Below, in pieces: positions 42,401 through 51,338 of a stretch of 64,000 nt of DNA. The notes under the pieces are model-generated. The model ran no database searches. It was not told the DNA's origin and was given only the letters and a program-made list of their open reading frames with translations. How positions within the stretch are numbered: position 1 is the first letter of the stretch; each line of letters starts with the position of its first letter. The stretch comes from Endozoicomonas sp965232255 (GTDB lineage Bacteria; Pseudomonadota; Gammaproteobacteria; Pseudomonadales; Endozoicomonadaceae), in assembly GCA_965232255.1 (NCBI GenBank), contig OZ246962.1, positions 1,426,001-1,490,000 on the forward strand, in the 5' to 3' direction. A program made the position numbers and the translations under genes.

Positions 42401-43234
42401 GCGCGGGTAACGGTTAAAGAACTGCCAAAACAGGCAGTAACACCCTCCAGTGATGTGGTGATAGTCACACCCGGCAGCAAGACGCAACTGCGTCAGCAAG
42501 GGCCATCCTTTAGCATGAATGTGGATTTGGTACTTGGCGATGACATCAAGATTGATGCCTATGGCTTGAAAGCGGACCTGGCCGGACAACTGCTGCTTAC
42601 GCTGGAGCCGGCAAAGCCGCTGGTGGCCAATGGCTCCATTCACCTGCTCGACGGGCGTTATCACCAGTTTGGCCAGGATCTGATAATCGAGGAAGGTAAT
42701 ATCGTCTTCTCCGGACCGTTGAGCAGTCCTTATCTGTCGGTCAATGCCATTCGCAATCCTGAGAGTATCCAGGGGGGCAATGTAACCGTGGGGATACGGG
42801 TTAGCGGTTTGCCGTCGCGCCCGGAGTTTTCCATCTATTCGGATCCGACCATGCCGCAGCAAGATCAGTGGTCCTATCTGTTGCGCGGGCGCCCGCTGGA
42901 AGGTGATGGCGACAGTTCGGCGGTACAAGCCATGCTGGTTGGCTTCGGGGTCGGGCAGATTGGCGGCGTGGTTTCATCTCTGGGCGAAAAGATCGGCTTG
43001 TCCGATGTTACGCTGGATACCCAGGGCAGTGGCGACAGCACCCAGGTCACCATCGGCGGCAATATTACCCCCGGTCTGCGGGTACAGTACGGCGCCGGGG
43101 TGTTTAACTCCATTGCAGAAGTAAAGGTGCGTTATGAGCTGCTGCCTCGACTCTACGTACAGGCGGTGAGCGGTCTGGCCCAAGCCATTGATCTGTTCTA
43201 CCAGTTCCGGATTGATACTGGCAAAAAAGAGTAA
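39401..43234 (+). CDS. tamB: TamB, intermembrane transport protein
   Basis: A 1277-residue AsmA-like/DUF490 protein, the usual TamB length. One N-terminal membrane anchor (LTLLALPVVLVVVVALLLF), a very long beta-taco body from about 45 to 950, and the C-terminal TamB domain with VSGLPSRPEFSIYSDPTMPQQDQWSYLLRGRPL-type blocks and a final strand (GLAQAIDLFYQFRIDTGKKE). It spans the periplasm and contacts TamA. The ATG follows ACGGAG. Its stop lies in a hairpin shared with ybiT. Confidence 0.95.
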   Translation: MSGNEAQQNKKRSLVKKVVLTLLALPVVLVVVVALLLFTHSGNALLWRQVVQALPALDGELVAGELQNGWRIKNLSWQDPQVAFTAREITLAWQPGRLLATLFSTRELLVQRLAVDGGRLTIHPVQRQAESESSSDTVVDIPLMLDVQQIDIGDFQFAMTGTDVALGSLSASVRLQDNKLSVPQILADKLTVTLAPTADSPPTTSPAAAEPAATDSPASIDLSAIQLPVVSLPLPIELGQLTLTNARYQQGELSEELKRFTLGFHWHATQVSKLQVTAEQARGNIRLAGDIDLSGHYPLSLNADVTLLDDFAMPELAPLKGETLAMHASGDLTNLALKLTTKGAVDALLQGSVGPLAPGLPLNLQLSWPQLGWPLSAPQYTASEGSLTVSGTVNDYRLALDTLVKVEQQPATRLTLQSSGSLDQLVVDQLRLSPDQTNQALTLNGSLSWHDGIRWQGQVELRQVQPQLWVPDVPGVINGRVSTRFSLQGTQWTLAVPELNLTGTLRDKNLRASGRFNADNHIQPGATLPVNVNVQNLQLRLGENRADISGQIARQLSLQAVVDAPMLSIIVPEVHGSVKGNLRLTGDYQQPNVFLSLASPNIEVQEVRASGITIEGELSKAKQIAGNLRVQVDAIDQGDVRVRHLLLTASGDERQHRVALQSEGEPVTLKLLINGAWLGGEKGRWQGQLASAVIGTPLDRWSLNKPLAVTVNTAGDASLSDQCWHAGQAKLCVAATQVSAQGGSTRFQLSDFHLANLKPFLPKELAWQAVLSGSGDARWGDGAPTVNLQIQSTPGVISLAGETPLTLRYQQLASVVKVQENDLTLQFNYVSEQLGSARINLTVDDMQKEQSLTGRAQLQNVRLDYLQPLIPDLRTIAGTLAADARLGGTLTKPLLFGQVKLSEGQVVARQEMVSISNMVTQLDMDGDKGQISGSMNVGEGKLTLSGHLDWQQLPPTGVININGENLAVNVPGLLQLQASPELQMSLGATQNLTGKIVIPWARVTVKELPKQAVTPSSDVVIVTPGSKTQLRQQGPSFSMNVDLVLGDDIKIDAYGLKADLAGQLLLTLEPAKPLVANGSIHLLDGRYHQFGQDLIIEEGNIVFSGPLSSPYLSVNAIRNPESIQGGNVTVGIRVSGLPSRPEFSIYSDPTMPQQDQWSYLLRGRPLEGDGDSSAVQAMLVGFGVGQIGGVVSSLGEKIGLSDVTLDTQGSGDSTQVTIGGNITPGLRVQYGAGVFNSIAEVKVRYELLPRLYVQAVSGLAQAIDLFYQFRIDTGKKE

Positions 43235-43248
43235 CCTTGCGGTTACTC
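43223..43248 (-). terminator. Hairpin terminator holding both tamB and ybiT stop codons
   Basis: Perfect stem GAGTAACC / GGTTACTC with loop TTGC. On the minus strand it is followed by T6, so it terminates ybiT. GAG-TAA is read as Glu-stop at the end of both genes, once on each strand. Confidence 0.85.
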
Positions 43249-44832
43249 AATGCCCTGGCTGCGCAGGTAATCGTCGTAAGTGCCGTGGAAATCGACAATG
43301 CCGTTGTCGTTGATTTCGATGATCCGCGTGGCCAGCGACGATACGAACTGCCGGTCGTGGGAGACAAAAATCAAGGTCCCTTGGTAGTTTTCCAGGGCCA
43401 GGTTCAGGGACTCGATGGATTCCATGTCCATATGGTTGGTGGGTTCATCCATCAGCAGAATATTAGGCCGCTGCTGAATCAGTTTGCCGAACAGCATACG
43501 GCCTTGTTCGCCACCGGAAATCACGCGCACGGACTTTTTCAGGTCGCTCTGTGAGAACAGCATGCGACCAAGCACACCGCGAATAACCTGCTCATCGTCG
43601 CCCTCGTTCATCCACTGGCTCATCCAGTCAAACAGGTTCATGTCCACGGCAAAATCACTGCTGTGATTCTGGGCGTAGTAACCGATGTTGGCGTTTTCAG
43701 ACCATTGAATAGTACCAGTGCGCGGTGCCATTTTACCTGCCAGCGTATGCAGCAGGGTGGTTTTACCAATACCGTTCTGGCCGATAATGGCGATGCGCTC
43801 ACCCACTTCCACCATCAGGTTAACCTTGCTGAACAGGTCATCTTCGTAGCCCTGGCTCAGTTTTTCCACCACCAGAGCGTTACGGAACAGCTTTTTCTCC
43901 TGCTCAAAGCGAATAAACGGGTTTTGGCGGCTGGAAGGTTTGATCTCAGCCAGCTGAATCTTGTCAATCTGTTTGGCCCGGGACGTTGCCTGGCGAGCCT
44001 TGGAGGCATTGGCCGAGAAGCGGCTGACAAAGGCTTGCAGCTCGGCAATCTGGGCTTTCTTGCGGGCGTTGTCCGCCTGCAGTCGCTCGCGTGCGGCGGT
44101 GGCGGCGGTCATGTACTCGTCGTAGTTGCCGGGCATCACTTGCAGCTTGCCGTAATCCAGATCGGCCATGTGAGTGCAGACGCTGTTCAGGAAGTGACGG
44201 TCGTGGGAGATGATGATCATGGTGCAGTCACGCTGCTTCAACACGCCTTCAAGCCAGCGGATGGCATTGATGTCCAGGTTGTTGGTGGGTTCGTCCAGCA
44301 GCATGATTTCCGGATTGGCAAATAACACTTGAGCCAGCAGCACCCGCAATTTCCAGCCCGGAGCCACGGCACTCATGGGGCCATAATGCTGCTCAATGGG
44401 AATGTCCAGGCCGAGCAACAGTTCGCCGGCGCGGGCTTCTGCGGAGTAGCCGTCCATCTCGCCGAACTGTACTTCCAGATCGGCCACACGCATCCCTTCT
44501 TCTTCAGTCATTTCCGCCTTGGCATAGATGGCATCGCGTTCGGCCTTGACCTGCCACAGTTCGGCGTGACCCATGATAACGGTGTCGATCACCGTGTAAT
44601 TTTCGTAGGCAAACTGATCCTGGTTCAGTTTCGCCATGCGTTCATTGGGATCTTTATTAACGGTGCCAGAAGTGGGTTCGAGCTCCCCACCGAGGATTTT
44701 CATAAAGGTTGATTTTCCACAACCGTTGGCACCAATGAGTCCGTAACGATTACCTTCGCCAAACTTGACGGATATATCCTCAAAAAGGGGCTTGTCACCG
44801 AACTGCATGGTGATATTTGCGGTAGAAATCAA
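43243..44832 (-). CDS. ybiT: ABC-F ATPase YbiT
   Basis: A 529-residue ABC-F protein with two ATPase domains; E. coli YbiT has 530. Walker A motifs are GANGCGKST and GQNGIGKTT, and Walker B motifs IMLLDEPTNNLD and ILLMDEPTNHMD. The linker FVSRFSANASKARQATSRAKQIDKI is nearly the YbiT sequence. The first domain has APGWK in place of LSGG, as YbiT does. ABC-F proteins act on the ribosome to resolve stalling. The start is TTG at 44832, nine bases after AGGA. Confidence 0.95.
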   Translation of the reverse strand: MISTANITMQFGDKPLFEDISVKFGEGNRYGLIGANGCGKSTFMKILGGELEPTSGTVNKDPNERMAKLNQDQFAYENYTVIDTVIMGHAELWQVKAERDAIYAKAEMTEEEGMRVADLEVQFGEMDGYSAEARAGELLLGLDIPIEQHYGPMSAVAPGWKLRVLLAQVLFANPEIMLLDEPTNNLDINAIRWLEGVLKQRDCTMIIISHDRHFLNSVCTHMADLDYGKLQVMPGNYDEYMTAATAARERLQADNARKKAQIAELQAFVSRFSANASKARQATSRAKQIDKIQLAEIKPSSRQNPFIRFEQEKKLFRNALVVEKLSQGYEDDLFSKVNLMVEVGERIAIIGQNGIGKTTLLHTLAGKMAPRTGTIQWSENANIGYYAQNHSSDFAVDMNLFDWMSQWMNEGDDEQVIRGVLGRMLFSQSDLKKSVRVISGGEQGRMLFGKLIQQRPNILLMDEPTNHMDMESIESLNLALENYQGTLIFVSHDRQFVSSLATRIIEINDNGIVDFHGTYDDYLRSQGIE

Positions 44833-45267
44833 ATTTTTTGTCCTGCTTTTCGCTGTGTATATGTGTATAAAAGAAGTAACTGTGTGAAAGACGGCGCAGA
44901 CTACAGTGAGTATTACCTTGAGCCAATAGGTAGTTTACAGGTTTCGCACTGGGTAATTGAGTATTTCTTATCCGGCTTTTCCCAAGGGAAAAACTAGCCA
45001 CGATTGCGCCCTTTCACAACCAGATAAAGAGCTACCAGTGTGCTGTTGTGTGCACTGTGCAAGACACACCATACCGAGTTTGCTGATAACAAACACCTAT
45101 AGTCGTTTAAAAATACCTAGGCCAACCTGATGACAACAATAATAATAATGTGGACAACAAGATTTGGGTCAAGTTCAGCTGCTCGACTCACTTGCGGTGA
45201 GTCTTGCTAATCCCGCTTGTAGCGTTAAACTCCCCACGCTTGAATCCTTCACCGGCCTTGATCTCTT
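44833..45267. other. Intergenic region between ybiT and rlmA
   Basis: About 435 bases between divergent genes. AT-rich stretches suggest promoters for both. No gene, repeat or RNA recognised. Confidence 0.5.
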
Positions 45268-46098
45268 ATGTCCATTCAGCTGCGTTGCCCAATTTGCCAT
45301 GAACCGCTGTTATTGCATGGCAGCGTTGCCGCCTGTGCCAGTAACCATCAGTTTGACCGGGCACGCCAGGGGTATTTGAATCTACTGCCGAGCAGCAAAA
45401 AGCGCAGCAAGCAGCCAGGTGATGACCAGATGATGGTTGCTGCCCGGGCACGTTTTTTAAATCACGGCTACTACCAGAGTGTGGTTCAGGCTCTGCTGGA
45501 AACGCTGCGGCCGTTGGGTACCAGCGGACAATGTATTCTCGATGCTGGGTGCGGTGAGGGGTACTACACCGACGCCATTCAGACGCAGCTGGCAGACAGC
45601 CAAGTGTGTGGGGTTGATATCTCCAAACAGGCAGTGATTGCTGCCAGTAAGCGCAGCAAAAATATCACCTGGCTGGTAGCCAGTGTCAGTGAGCTGCCGC
45701 TGATGGCGCAGCAGTTTGATGCCATTGTCAGCATCTTTTCCCGTTGCCACTGGCTGGAGTTTGTCCGGGTGCTCAAGCCTGGTGGGCATATCGTTATGTT
45801 GACGCCTACCGAGAACCACCTGATGGCTTTGCGCCAAGTTATTTATGAGCAGGTGCGGCCATATCCACAAGACAAACATCTGCAGGATTTACCGAGCAAT
45901 TTGCAACTGCTACACAGCCGTACTCTGAACCAGGTCATGCAGCTGGACAATAATCAGGCCATTATGGACTTGCTGACCATGACGCCCCACTACTGGCACA
46001 TTAACAATCAGCAAAGAGCGCAGCTCGGGAAGCTGGAAAAACTGGTATGCACGTTGGAGATGCGCGTATCAGTAATTCAACACAAGAACGAGAAATAA
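45268..46098 (+). CDS. rlmA: 23S rRNA (guanine-N1)-methyltransferase RlmA
   Basis: A 276-residue methyltransferase that modifies G745 of 23S rRNA. A zinc finger opens the protein (C-P-I-C, then a Cys and His further on), followed by FDRARQGYLNLLPSSKK, a signature of the family. The SAM motif is ILDAGCGEGYYTD. CHWLEFVRVLKPGGHIVMLTP follows. Length agrees with E. coli RlmA (269). No strong ribosome site is seen before the ATG. Confidence 0.9.
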   Translation: MSIQLRCPICHEPLLLHGSVAACASNHQFDRARQGYLNLLPSSKKRSKQPGDDQMMVAARARFLNHGYYQSVVQALLETLRPLGTSGQCILDAGCGEGYYTDAIQTQLADSQVCGVDISKQAVIAASKRSKNITWLVASVSELPLMAQQFDAIVSIFSRCHWLEFVRVLKPGGHIVMLTPTENHLMALRQVIYEQVRPYPQDKHLQDLPSNLQLLHSRTLNQVMQLDNNQAIMDLLTMTPHYWHINNQQRAQLGKLEKLVCTLEMRVSVIQHKNEK

Positions 46099-46186
46099 CA
46101 ACAATAAACACTGTCTTACGTCAATTTTACCAATCTTTACCAGTGGTATAACTAAAACATGCTATTTCCTGACCTGGAGGTTTGCC

Positions 46187-46609
46187 ATGCTTCAGTTTAT
46201 CCACCCAAACACTGGTAATGCCAGTAAGGATTTCTTTTCTGCCCTGGCTCATAAGGCTGATGTGGTGTTGACAGCAACGATTGCCATTGCTGTGTTACAC
46301 ATGGCGCTCAAAGGGGTGGAAACCAGCTGGATGCTGTTGTTGGGAGGCGCCCTGTCATCAATTCTTGTGCTTACCGGGCTGAGCAGAGGCGCTCGCAACG
46401 TACTCGGTGGTCTGCTCAGTTACATCCCATATTCCTTTGGCATCTACCTGTTCTTTGTGGAAGGCTTTGGTCGTTTTATGGCTTTGTTCAGCAGCTTCAG
46501 TATTCTGGAAGCTGCCTTGGTTATTGTTTTCTTCGTTGCCGGTAATATCGTTGCAACAGCCGGGTTTAACGCGATTTTTTATGCCCGACGGTTGCGACAG
46601 TCCCATTAA
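46187..46609 (+). CDS. Small inner-membrane protein, unknown
   Basis: A 140-residue membrane protein with about four hydrophobic segments (roughly 25-45, 48-65, 75-92 and 100-130). No family recognised. A good GGAGG precedes the ATG. It follows rlmA after 88 bases on the same strand. Function unknown. Confidence 0.65.
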   Translation: MLQFIHPNTGNASKDFFSALAHKADVVLTATIAIAVLHMALKGVETSWMLLLGGALSSILVLTGLSRGARNVLGGLLSYIPYSFGIYLFFVEGFGRFMALFSSFSILEAALVIVFFVAGNIVATAGFNAIFYARRLRQSH

Positions 46610-47160
46610 TGTTTGTTAAGCGATCTTGTGCCAATGGCTTGTTTGTGCAATGAAAGCCATTGGCGTGTGAGATATAGCGACGTTGATTGTTGTTGACTTT
46701 CACTTTTCCAAACAGCTTGCCAAGGCAATAAATCAGTTATTGCAAAAATTGATCACCACACTCCTGAACTTTTTCCTGACCAGTAAATCCAACAATAAGG
46801 TTTCATGCTGACCCGCGTAAATTCCATTGCCTTGTACTGCCTTGTACTGCGATGTGAGCGAATCGATGTGAGCAAATAGATATGAGCGAATAAATAGTTG
46901 CTGTTGGGCACTTACATTGACGTTCCAAAACAACACTCTGGAGGAAAACTCGAAGAAGACAAGGCAAGTCTTCACAACGTTTCCAGCGACATAAAAATCC
47001 AGGCCTTTCCCGGATTGTCCAAGGCAATTTGTCCTGTCACGACAAGGTCGGTTGCTCACGCTGTTAATCAAGCTGTTAATAATAAAGCGGAGCAGCATGA
47101 AACTTATATTCAATAGAATAATCGAAATTAAAAGAACGTTTAATTCAGGAGTTATTGACC
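46610..47160. other. Intergenic region with short repeats
   Basis: About 550 bases. It has short direct repeats around 46830-46895 (TGCCTTGTACTG twice, then AATGTGAGCGAAT-like units). An open frame on the minus strand (46733-47203) is not convincing. It should hold the promoter of the large orphan gene. Confidence 0.4.
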
Positions 47161-49944
47161 ATGCACGCTTCCCAGTTTTCGGGACAGGAGTTTGCCCATT
47201 CACACGGCCTCGGTGCCAAGCATACCAAGCAGGAATTAGCCGGTTTTGGCTCGGCCAGGTTCAATGCTCGCAATATCGACAAGCGTTCTATTGATAATTT
47301 TCTGGCAGGAATGAACTACAAGGCAGTGTGTGATCTGGTTGAGCAGATGTGTGACCAAGCCAAAAATGTGCGCCCAGGAGATTGTAATGCCCGCAAACTG
47401 CGGGTGCTTTTTGAGCGTCACGGCATCGAATATTCACCCACTGGTCATGACGGCATAAAGTCGAAAAAGGCCACGGCGGTTATGAATCTGATGCTGAGTT
47501 TGCAAACGGACTCCAGTCAGAAAGCGCGTGCAGATGGCAAACCTCTGTATGAGCGATTCTGTGGCCTCTTGCAAGACGCACACAGTGTTTTTACTGGCGG
47601 TCAAGAGCTGCTGATTACTGAAATTGGCAAAAGTGTTGCCGCTTCTGTCTTTCCAGCAGGAGGGGATTCAATGCCGGTGGTAGCGGGAGCGCTGCGTCCT
47701 GAAGCATCTGCGCCGCCCCCCTACGACGCTGTCCAGGAGCAAGATATTGTTACCAGGCTGGGGAACATCAACAAGCATATTGCTGAGTTACTCAACGCGA
47801 CTCCGACACTGGATTTTAACGACCCGCGATTCCTTGATTCCATGAATTGGCTACAGACCGAGATTGGTCTTGTCAGCTGTCAGACCAATTTGAACGATTT
47901 TCTTCGCAGCCAACTTCAGCAGGCCGAGTCAGGTCTGCAAGAGCTGCAAAAAAATCAACAGGTATTTCGTGAGAGGGAAGTAATCGAAAAAGGCAATGAC
48001 AAGCTCAATGAGTTGGAAAACTCCCTGAAAGGTACGGTAAAAAATGCGGAAAATACTGTCAAAATCAATGAAATTGAGCACGAACTGGAGCGCCTGGTAA
48101 ATCAGTTTGTTAACGATCTGGTGATTCATGATGGTGGCAAGCGTGACCTGCAATCGCGGGTTCGGGCGCTTGAAAACCACATATCTTTCTGGAAAGCCTC
48201 TGTGGCGGCTGGTGATCGCCTAAGTTGTCTGACTGGAGAGATCGATGCAATCAGCACACGTACATCATTGCAGGATTTGGCAGTTATCTCCGACAAATTG
48301 TCGGCGCTGAAAGGCAACTTGAATGACCTGCCGTCTGATGAATTCCGAACTGACCTGTTGCGACAATGGGAACGGGTTCATGAGCAGTTCACCAAAGCGG
48401 TTGCTGAGATGCAGCGCCCATTACCGTGCCGTGGCCCGCTGTCATCCGCTGAACTCATCAAACAGGCCGATGCGCTGATTGTTCAGGTTGAGTCCCGGCT
48501 AAGAGGTGCTGAGCAAAACCGTCACGCAGTACCGAATGCCCCGCTCAACGCCACCCACATGGGCGAAGTGGCGAGTTATCTGCACCAGCTCAGTGAGTTA
48601 ACCATCAAACTTGGCATCGAGTACCGGGCTGAGCGGGAGCGTTTGCAGTCCCAACATGCTGAACTGTACGCTCGGTTGCATCAGTTACAACAGGGAGCTA
48701 TGAGCAGTAATGCTGAACAAACCAGCTCTGAGACGCCTGCGGATGAAGTTGGAGAAGCCGCCGTAAAAGGCTCTGCCGAACGAATCAATAGCGATATAAA
48801 TAACTACGCTGGTCGAGTGTCAGGTGAAGGCGTTAAAGCCGTATTGGGGGCTTTATCCAGCTTGCTCGGTGATCTGTCTAGGACGGGCGCCGATCCTCTG
48901 GCGACAGCGACCATTGAATCTTCCCATACCGCTACACATGCTGCTGTCGAGCTGACCCAACTGGCGAGCAGTCTGAATATGAGCACAGCACATTTTTATC
49001 AGGATCAATACATCAATACCAGTGTTGGCCTTGATGTAACGCCAAACCGGGGACATAAAATAGTACCTATATTGCTTAGCACCAGTCTCAGTTATGAAGG
49101 ACTGCCAAATTTCCTGAAACGTCGATTGGCCCAGGCCTGCTCTGGCAAATACCCGCAGACGGTATCGCTCATTCAGGTTTTTATGATTGCGGATAGCCAA
49201 CGGGCGTTCGATGGCGCAAGTTTTAAAATTTTCCTCGACAGTGAGATGCGGGCCAAATATGGCAAACTTTTTAATCAGTCGGCAGCTCGCCAGTACAGTC
49301 CTGTTGGCATGACCCTTTCTTTGCCAGAATGCCTGGTGCAGGGTGGCCCATTCTTTAAATCCTTGTGGTCACTTCATGAAAACGGGGATGCCAGGGATGT
49401 TGTTAACCTTTCTTATGATCGGTCCGCAGGCGCTGTTCGTCAGGATATTGGGCTTATCCAATTGCAACCGATTATCAATGCCGCTGGCGGTGACGATGCG
49501 TTGGCCTCCTCTGTGGAGGCAGGCATCGCTCTGCCCTTTGGTGTACAAATCTGTCGTCAGTCTGATCAGGTAACCAGCTATCTGAGACAGGCACTGCATA
49601 ACTCCCGGAATGGAGTCGTGAGCCATTCCACACCTCTTCATCGCGGCTTCCCCACGGACTCTAGAGTCACCAGAAATTTTTTCCAGGGAGGAGACATGGA
49701 AGCAGAGGGCATTGAGCCGGTGGATAGTGGCACTGTGCCAATAGCTCTTGCTGCTAAAACTGTGGTCGAGTCCTCGCAACGCGAGCGGGCCAAGACTGTT
49801 ATTGTCAACGGCGCAGGGATTGTCAACGTTCGCACTGTTGCAGGAATCGACGTGAGCAATGCCAGGGAACTGCAGGACTGGCTCTTCAATAAGGGGTCCG
49901 ATCTTGAGCACTCGGGAGGACTAAACAAGATTTCTGTTTTGTAA
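47161..49944 (+). CDS. Large coiled-coil orphan protein, 927 residues
   Basis: No family recognised. Residues 1-160 are helical with a conserved-looking GHDGIKSKKATAVMNL stretch. Residues about 190-480 hold long heptad-rich helices (LQELQKNQQVFREREVIEK, IEHELERLV) that should form coiled coils. Residues about 480-600 are Ala/Ser/Gln-rich. The last 330 residues look globular (TPNRGHKIVPILLSTSLSYEG). There is no signal peptide or membrane segment. The ATG at 47161 follows AGGAG; a TTG two codons earlier is in the same frame. It is followed by a sigma/anti-sigma pair, but functional linkage is not shown. The size and lack of relatives fit a secreted effector or structural protein. Confidence 0.6.
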   Translation: MHASQFSGQEFAHSHGLGAKHTKQELAGFGSARFNARNIDKRSIDNFLAGMNYKAVCDLVEQMCDQAKNVRPGDCNARKLRVLFERHGIEYSPTGHDGIKSKKATAVMNLMLSLQTDSSQKARADGKPLYERFCGLLQDAHSVFTGGQELLITEIGKSVAASVFPAGGDSMPVVAGALRPEASAPPPYDAVQEQDIVTRLGNINKHIAELLNATPTLDFNDPRFLDSMNWLQTEIGLVSCQTNLNDFLRSQLQQAESGLQELQKNQQVFREREVIEKGNDKLNELENSLKGTVKNAENTVKINEIEHELERLVNQFVNDLVIHDGGKRDLQSRVRALENHISFWKASVAAGDRLSCLTGEIDAISTRTSLQDLAVISDKLSALKGNLNDLPSDEFRTDLLRQWERVHEQFTKAVAEMQRPLPCRGPLSSAELIKQADALIVQVESRLRGAEQNRHAVPNAPLNATHMGEVASYLHQLSELTIKLGIEYRAERERLQSQHAELYARLHQLQQGAMSSNAEQTSSETPADEVGEAAVKGSAERINSDINNYAGRVSGEGVKAVLGALSSLLGDLSRTGADPLATATIESSHTATHAAVELTQLASSLNMSTAHFYQDQYINTSVGLDVTPNRGHKIVPILLSTSLSYEGLPNFLKRRLAQACSGKYPQTVSLIQVFMIADSQRAFDGASFKIFLDSEMRAKYGKLFNQSAARQYSPVGMTLSLPECLVQGGPFFKSLWSLHENGDARDVVNLSYDRSAGAVRQDIGLIQLQPIINAAGGDDALASSVEAGIALPFGVQICRQSDQVTSYLRQALHNSRNGVVSHSTPLHRGFPTDSRVTRNFFQGGDMEAEGIEPVDSGTVPIALAAKTVVESSQRERAKTVIVNGAGIVNVRTVAGIDVSNARELQDWLFNKGSDLEHSGGLNKISVL

Positions 49945-50036
49945 CAGGAGATCTCCAAGAGGGCTCTTTGCGTACAACTGGCCGTGTGTTGGACAGTTCA
50001 AGAGTTATGGTGTGTCTTCGGCTTGTTGAAACCTCT

Positions 50037-50594
50037 ATGGAATTGAAACCTGATCAGGCGACGCAAAAGCAGGACTTCAGGCAAATCCTTGTCGGGTTGG
50101 CAAAGAGTCGCGATAAGAAGCTGTTTATGCAGCTTTACGACTATTTTGCTCCCCGATTGAAAAGTTTCCTGGTCAGAAAAGGAGCCAACGAAGAGTTGGC
50201 CGAAGAACTGGTTCAGGAGGCTTTGTTGTCGGTATGGCGCAAAACCTCCAGTTACGATCCGGATAAGGCCACTGCCTCCACCTGGATATTTCGAATTGCC
50301 CGTAACCTCTGGATTGACCGGCTTCGCAAAGAGAAGCCCGACATGCTTTCTTCCCTGAATAGTTACCCTGAGGCGGGTTACACCCCTAGTCTGGCGGTCT
50401 GTGACTCTGGGCGTCTGAAGGAGGCCATGGACGCTTTGCCTCAGCAACAGGCACAGTTGGTATACAAAGTGTATTACGAAGGAAAATCTCACCGTGAAAT
50501 TGCTGAAGATATGGATATGCCCATCGGCAGCGTAAAATCCGGCCTACGGCTGGCATTTGACAAGCTGCGTGTCCGTATTGGAGGCGACACATGA
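50037..50594 (+). CDS. rpoE: ECF sigma factor, RpoE/ChrR-system type
   Basis: About 185 residues. Region 2 is LYDYFAPRLKSFLVRKG through AEELVQEALLSVWRK and TWIFRIARNLWIDRLRK; region 4 is LPQQQAQLVYKVYYEGKSHREIAEDMDMPIGSVKSGLRLA. The next gene is a ChrR-type anti-sigma factor that overlaps it by four bases, which identifies this as the sigma factor of the singlet-oxygen response known from Rhodobacter. The start at 50037 matches the family N-terminus; upstream ATGs in frame exist and the ribosome site is weak. It is distinct from the envelope-stress sigma E. Confidence 0.85.
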   Translation: MELKPDQATQKQDFRQILVGLAKSRDKKLFMQLYDYFAPRLKSFLVRKGANEELAEELVQEALLSVWRKTSSYDPDKATASTWIFRIARNLWIDRLRKEKPDMLSSLNSYPEAGYTPSLAVCDSGRLKEAMDALPQQQAQLVYKVYYEGKSHREIAEDMDMPIGSVKSGLRLAFDKLRVRIGGDT

Positions 50595-51235
50595 ACTGTA
50601 ATCACCATCCGGACGACAGCACTTTACTCAGCTATGGCGCAGGCAGTTTGCCTGACTCACTGGCCGTGGTGGTGGCTTGTCATATTGCAGTGTGTGAGCA
50701 CTGTCGAGGCAAAGTTGCTGATACCGAGCACATTGGTTTGGGCTTGGTAGAGCAAGAGCCAGTACAATCCATGTCCACTCATGCCCGTGACCAGATTATG
50801 GTTATGCTCGATGAATCAGACACCGAAATACCAGTTCTCCAGCAGTGCGAACCAGAGGGGGATATTCCTGTACCGTTGCATCCTCTGATCGGACGTTGGT
50901 TTAGCAATCTGCACTGGCGCACCATGGCACCGGGAATGAAGCAATTTATCCTGCCAGCTTCCCAGGGCAAGTTGCGCCTGCTAAGGATTGCGCCAGGTAC
51001 CCTGTTGCCCGCCCACGGTCACAATGGGTCTGAGCTGACCCTGGTCCTTAAGGGTTCCTACAGCGACGAGCTTGGACGCTTTTGTGTGGGCGACGTGGCT
51101 GACATTGACCCGGAGATGACCCATCAGCCGGTGGCTGATACGCACGAAGGGTGCATCTGCCTGATTGCCACGGACGGTTCGCTGCGTTTCCAAGGATTGG
51201 TTCCCCGATTGCTACAACCGTTTTTTCAGCTATAA
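50591..51235 (+). CDS. chrR: ChrR-type zinc anti-sigma factor with cupin domain
   Basis: A 214-residue protein. The N-terminal anti-sigma domain carries the zinc ligands H6, H31, C35 and C38, the same positions as in Rhodobacter ChrR. The C-terminal cupin domain includes PAHGHNGSELTLVLKGSYSDE and MTHQPVADT. It should hold the sigma factor until singlet oxygen or related oxidants act on it. The ATGA overlap with the sigma gene shows coupled translation. Confidence 0.88.
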   Translation: MNCNHHPDDSTLLSYGAGSLPDSLAVVVACHIAVCEHCRGKVADTEHIGLGLVEQEPVQSMSTHARDQIMVMLDESDTEIPVLQQCEPEGDIPVPLHPLIGRWFSNLHWRTMAPGMKQFILPASQGKLRLLRIAPGTLLPAHGHNGSELTLVLKGSYSDELGRFCVGDVADIDPEMTHQPVADTHEGCICLIATDGSLRFQGLVPRLLQPFFQL

Positions 51236-51338
51236 ATCCTGTCAGTCAGATTGATGGCAAGATTATTTGCTATTGACCTGAACTATCTTCTCGTTGAACC
51301 TGTCCAACAGTTTTGTTTGTAATTCCAGAGAGACCTTT

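Noticed and set aside
42101..42928. 275-codon open frame antisense to tamB
   Set aside because: Lies wholly inside tamB, shows no family and has composition expected of a shadow frame.
46733..47203. 156-codon open frame on the minus strand before the large orphan gene
   Set aside because: No ribosome site, no family, and it overlaps the start of the convincing plus-strand gene.
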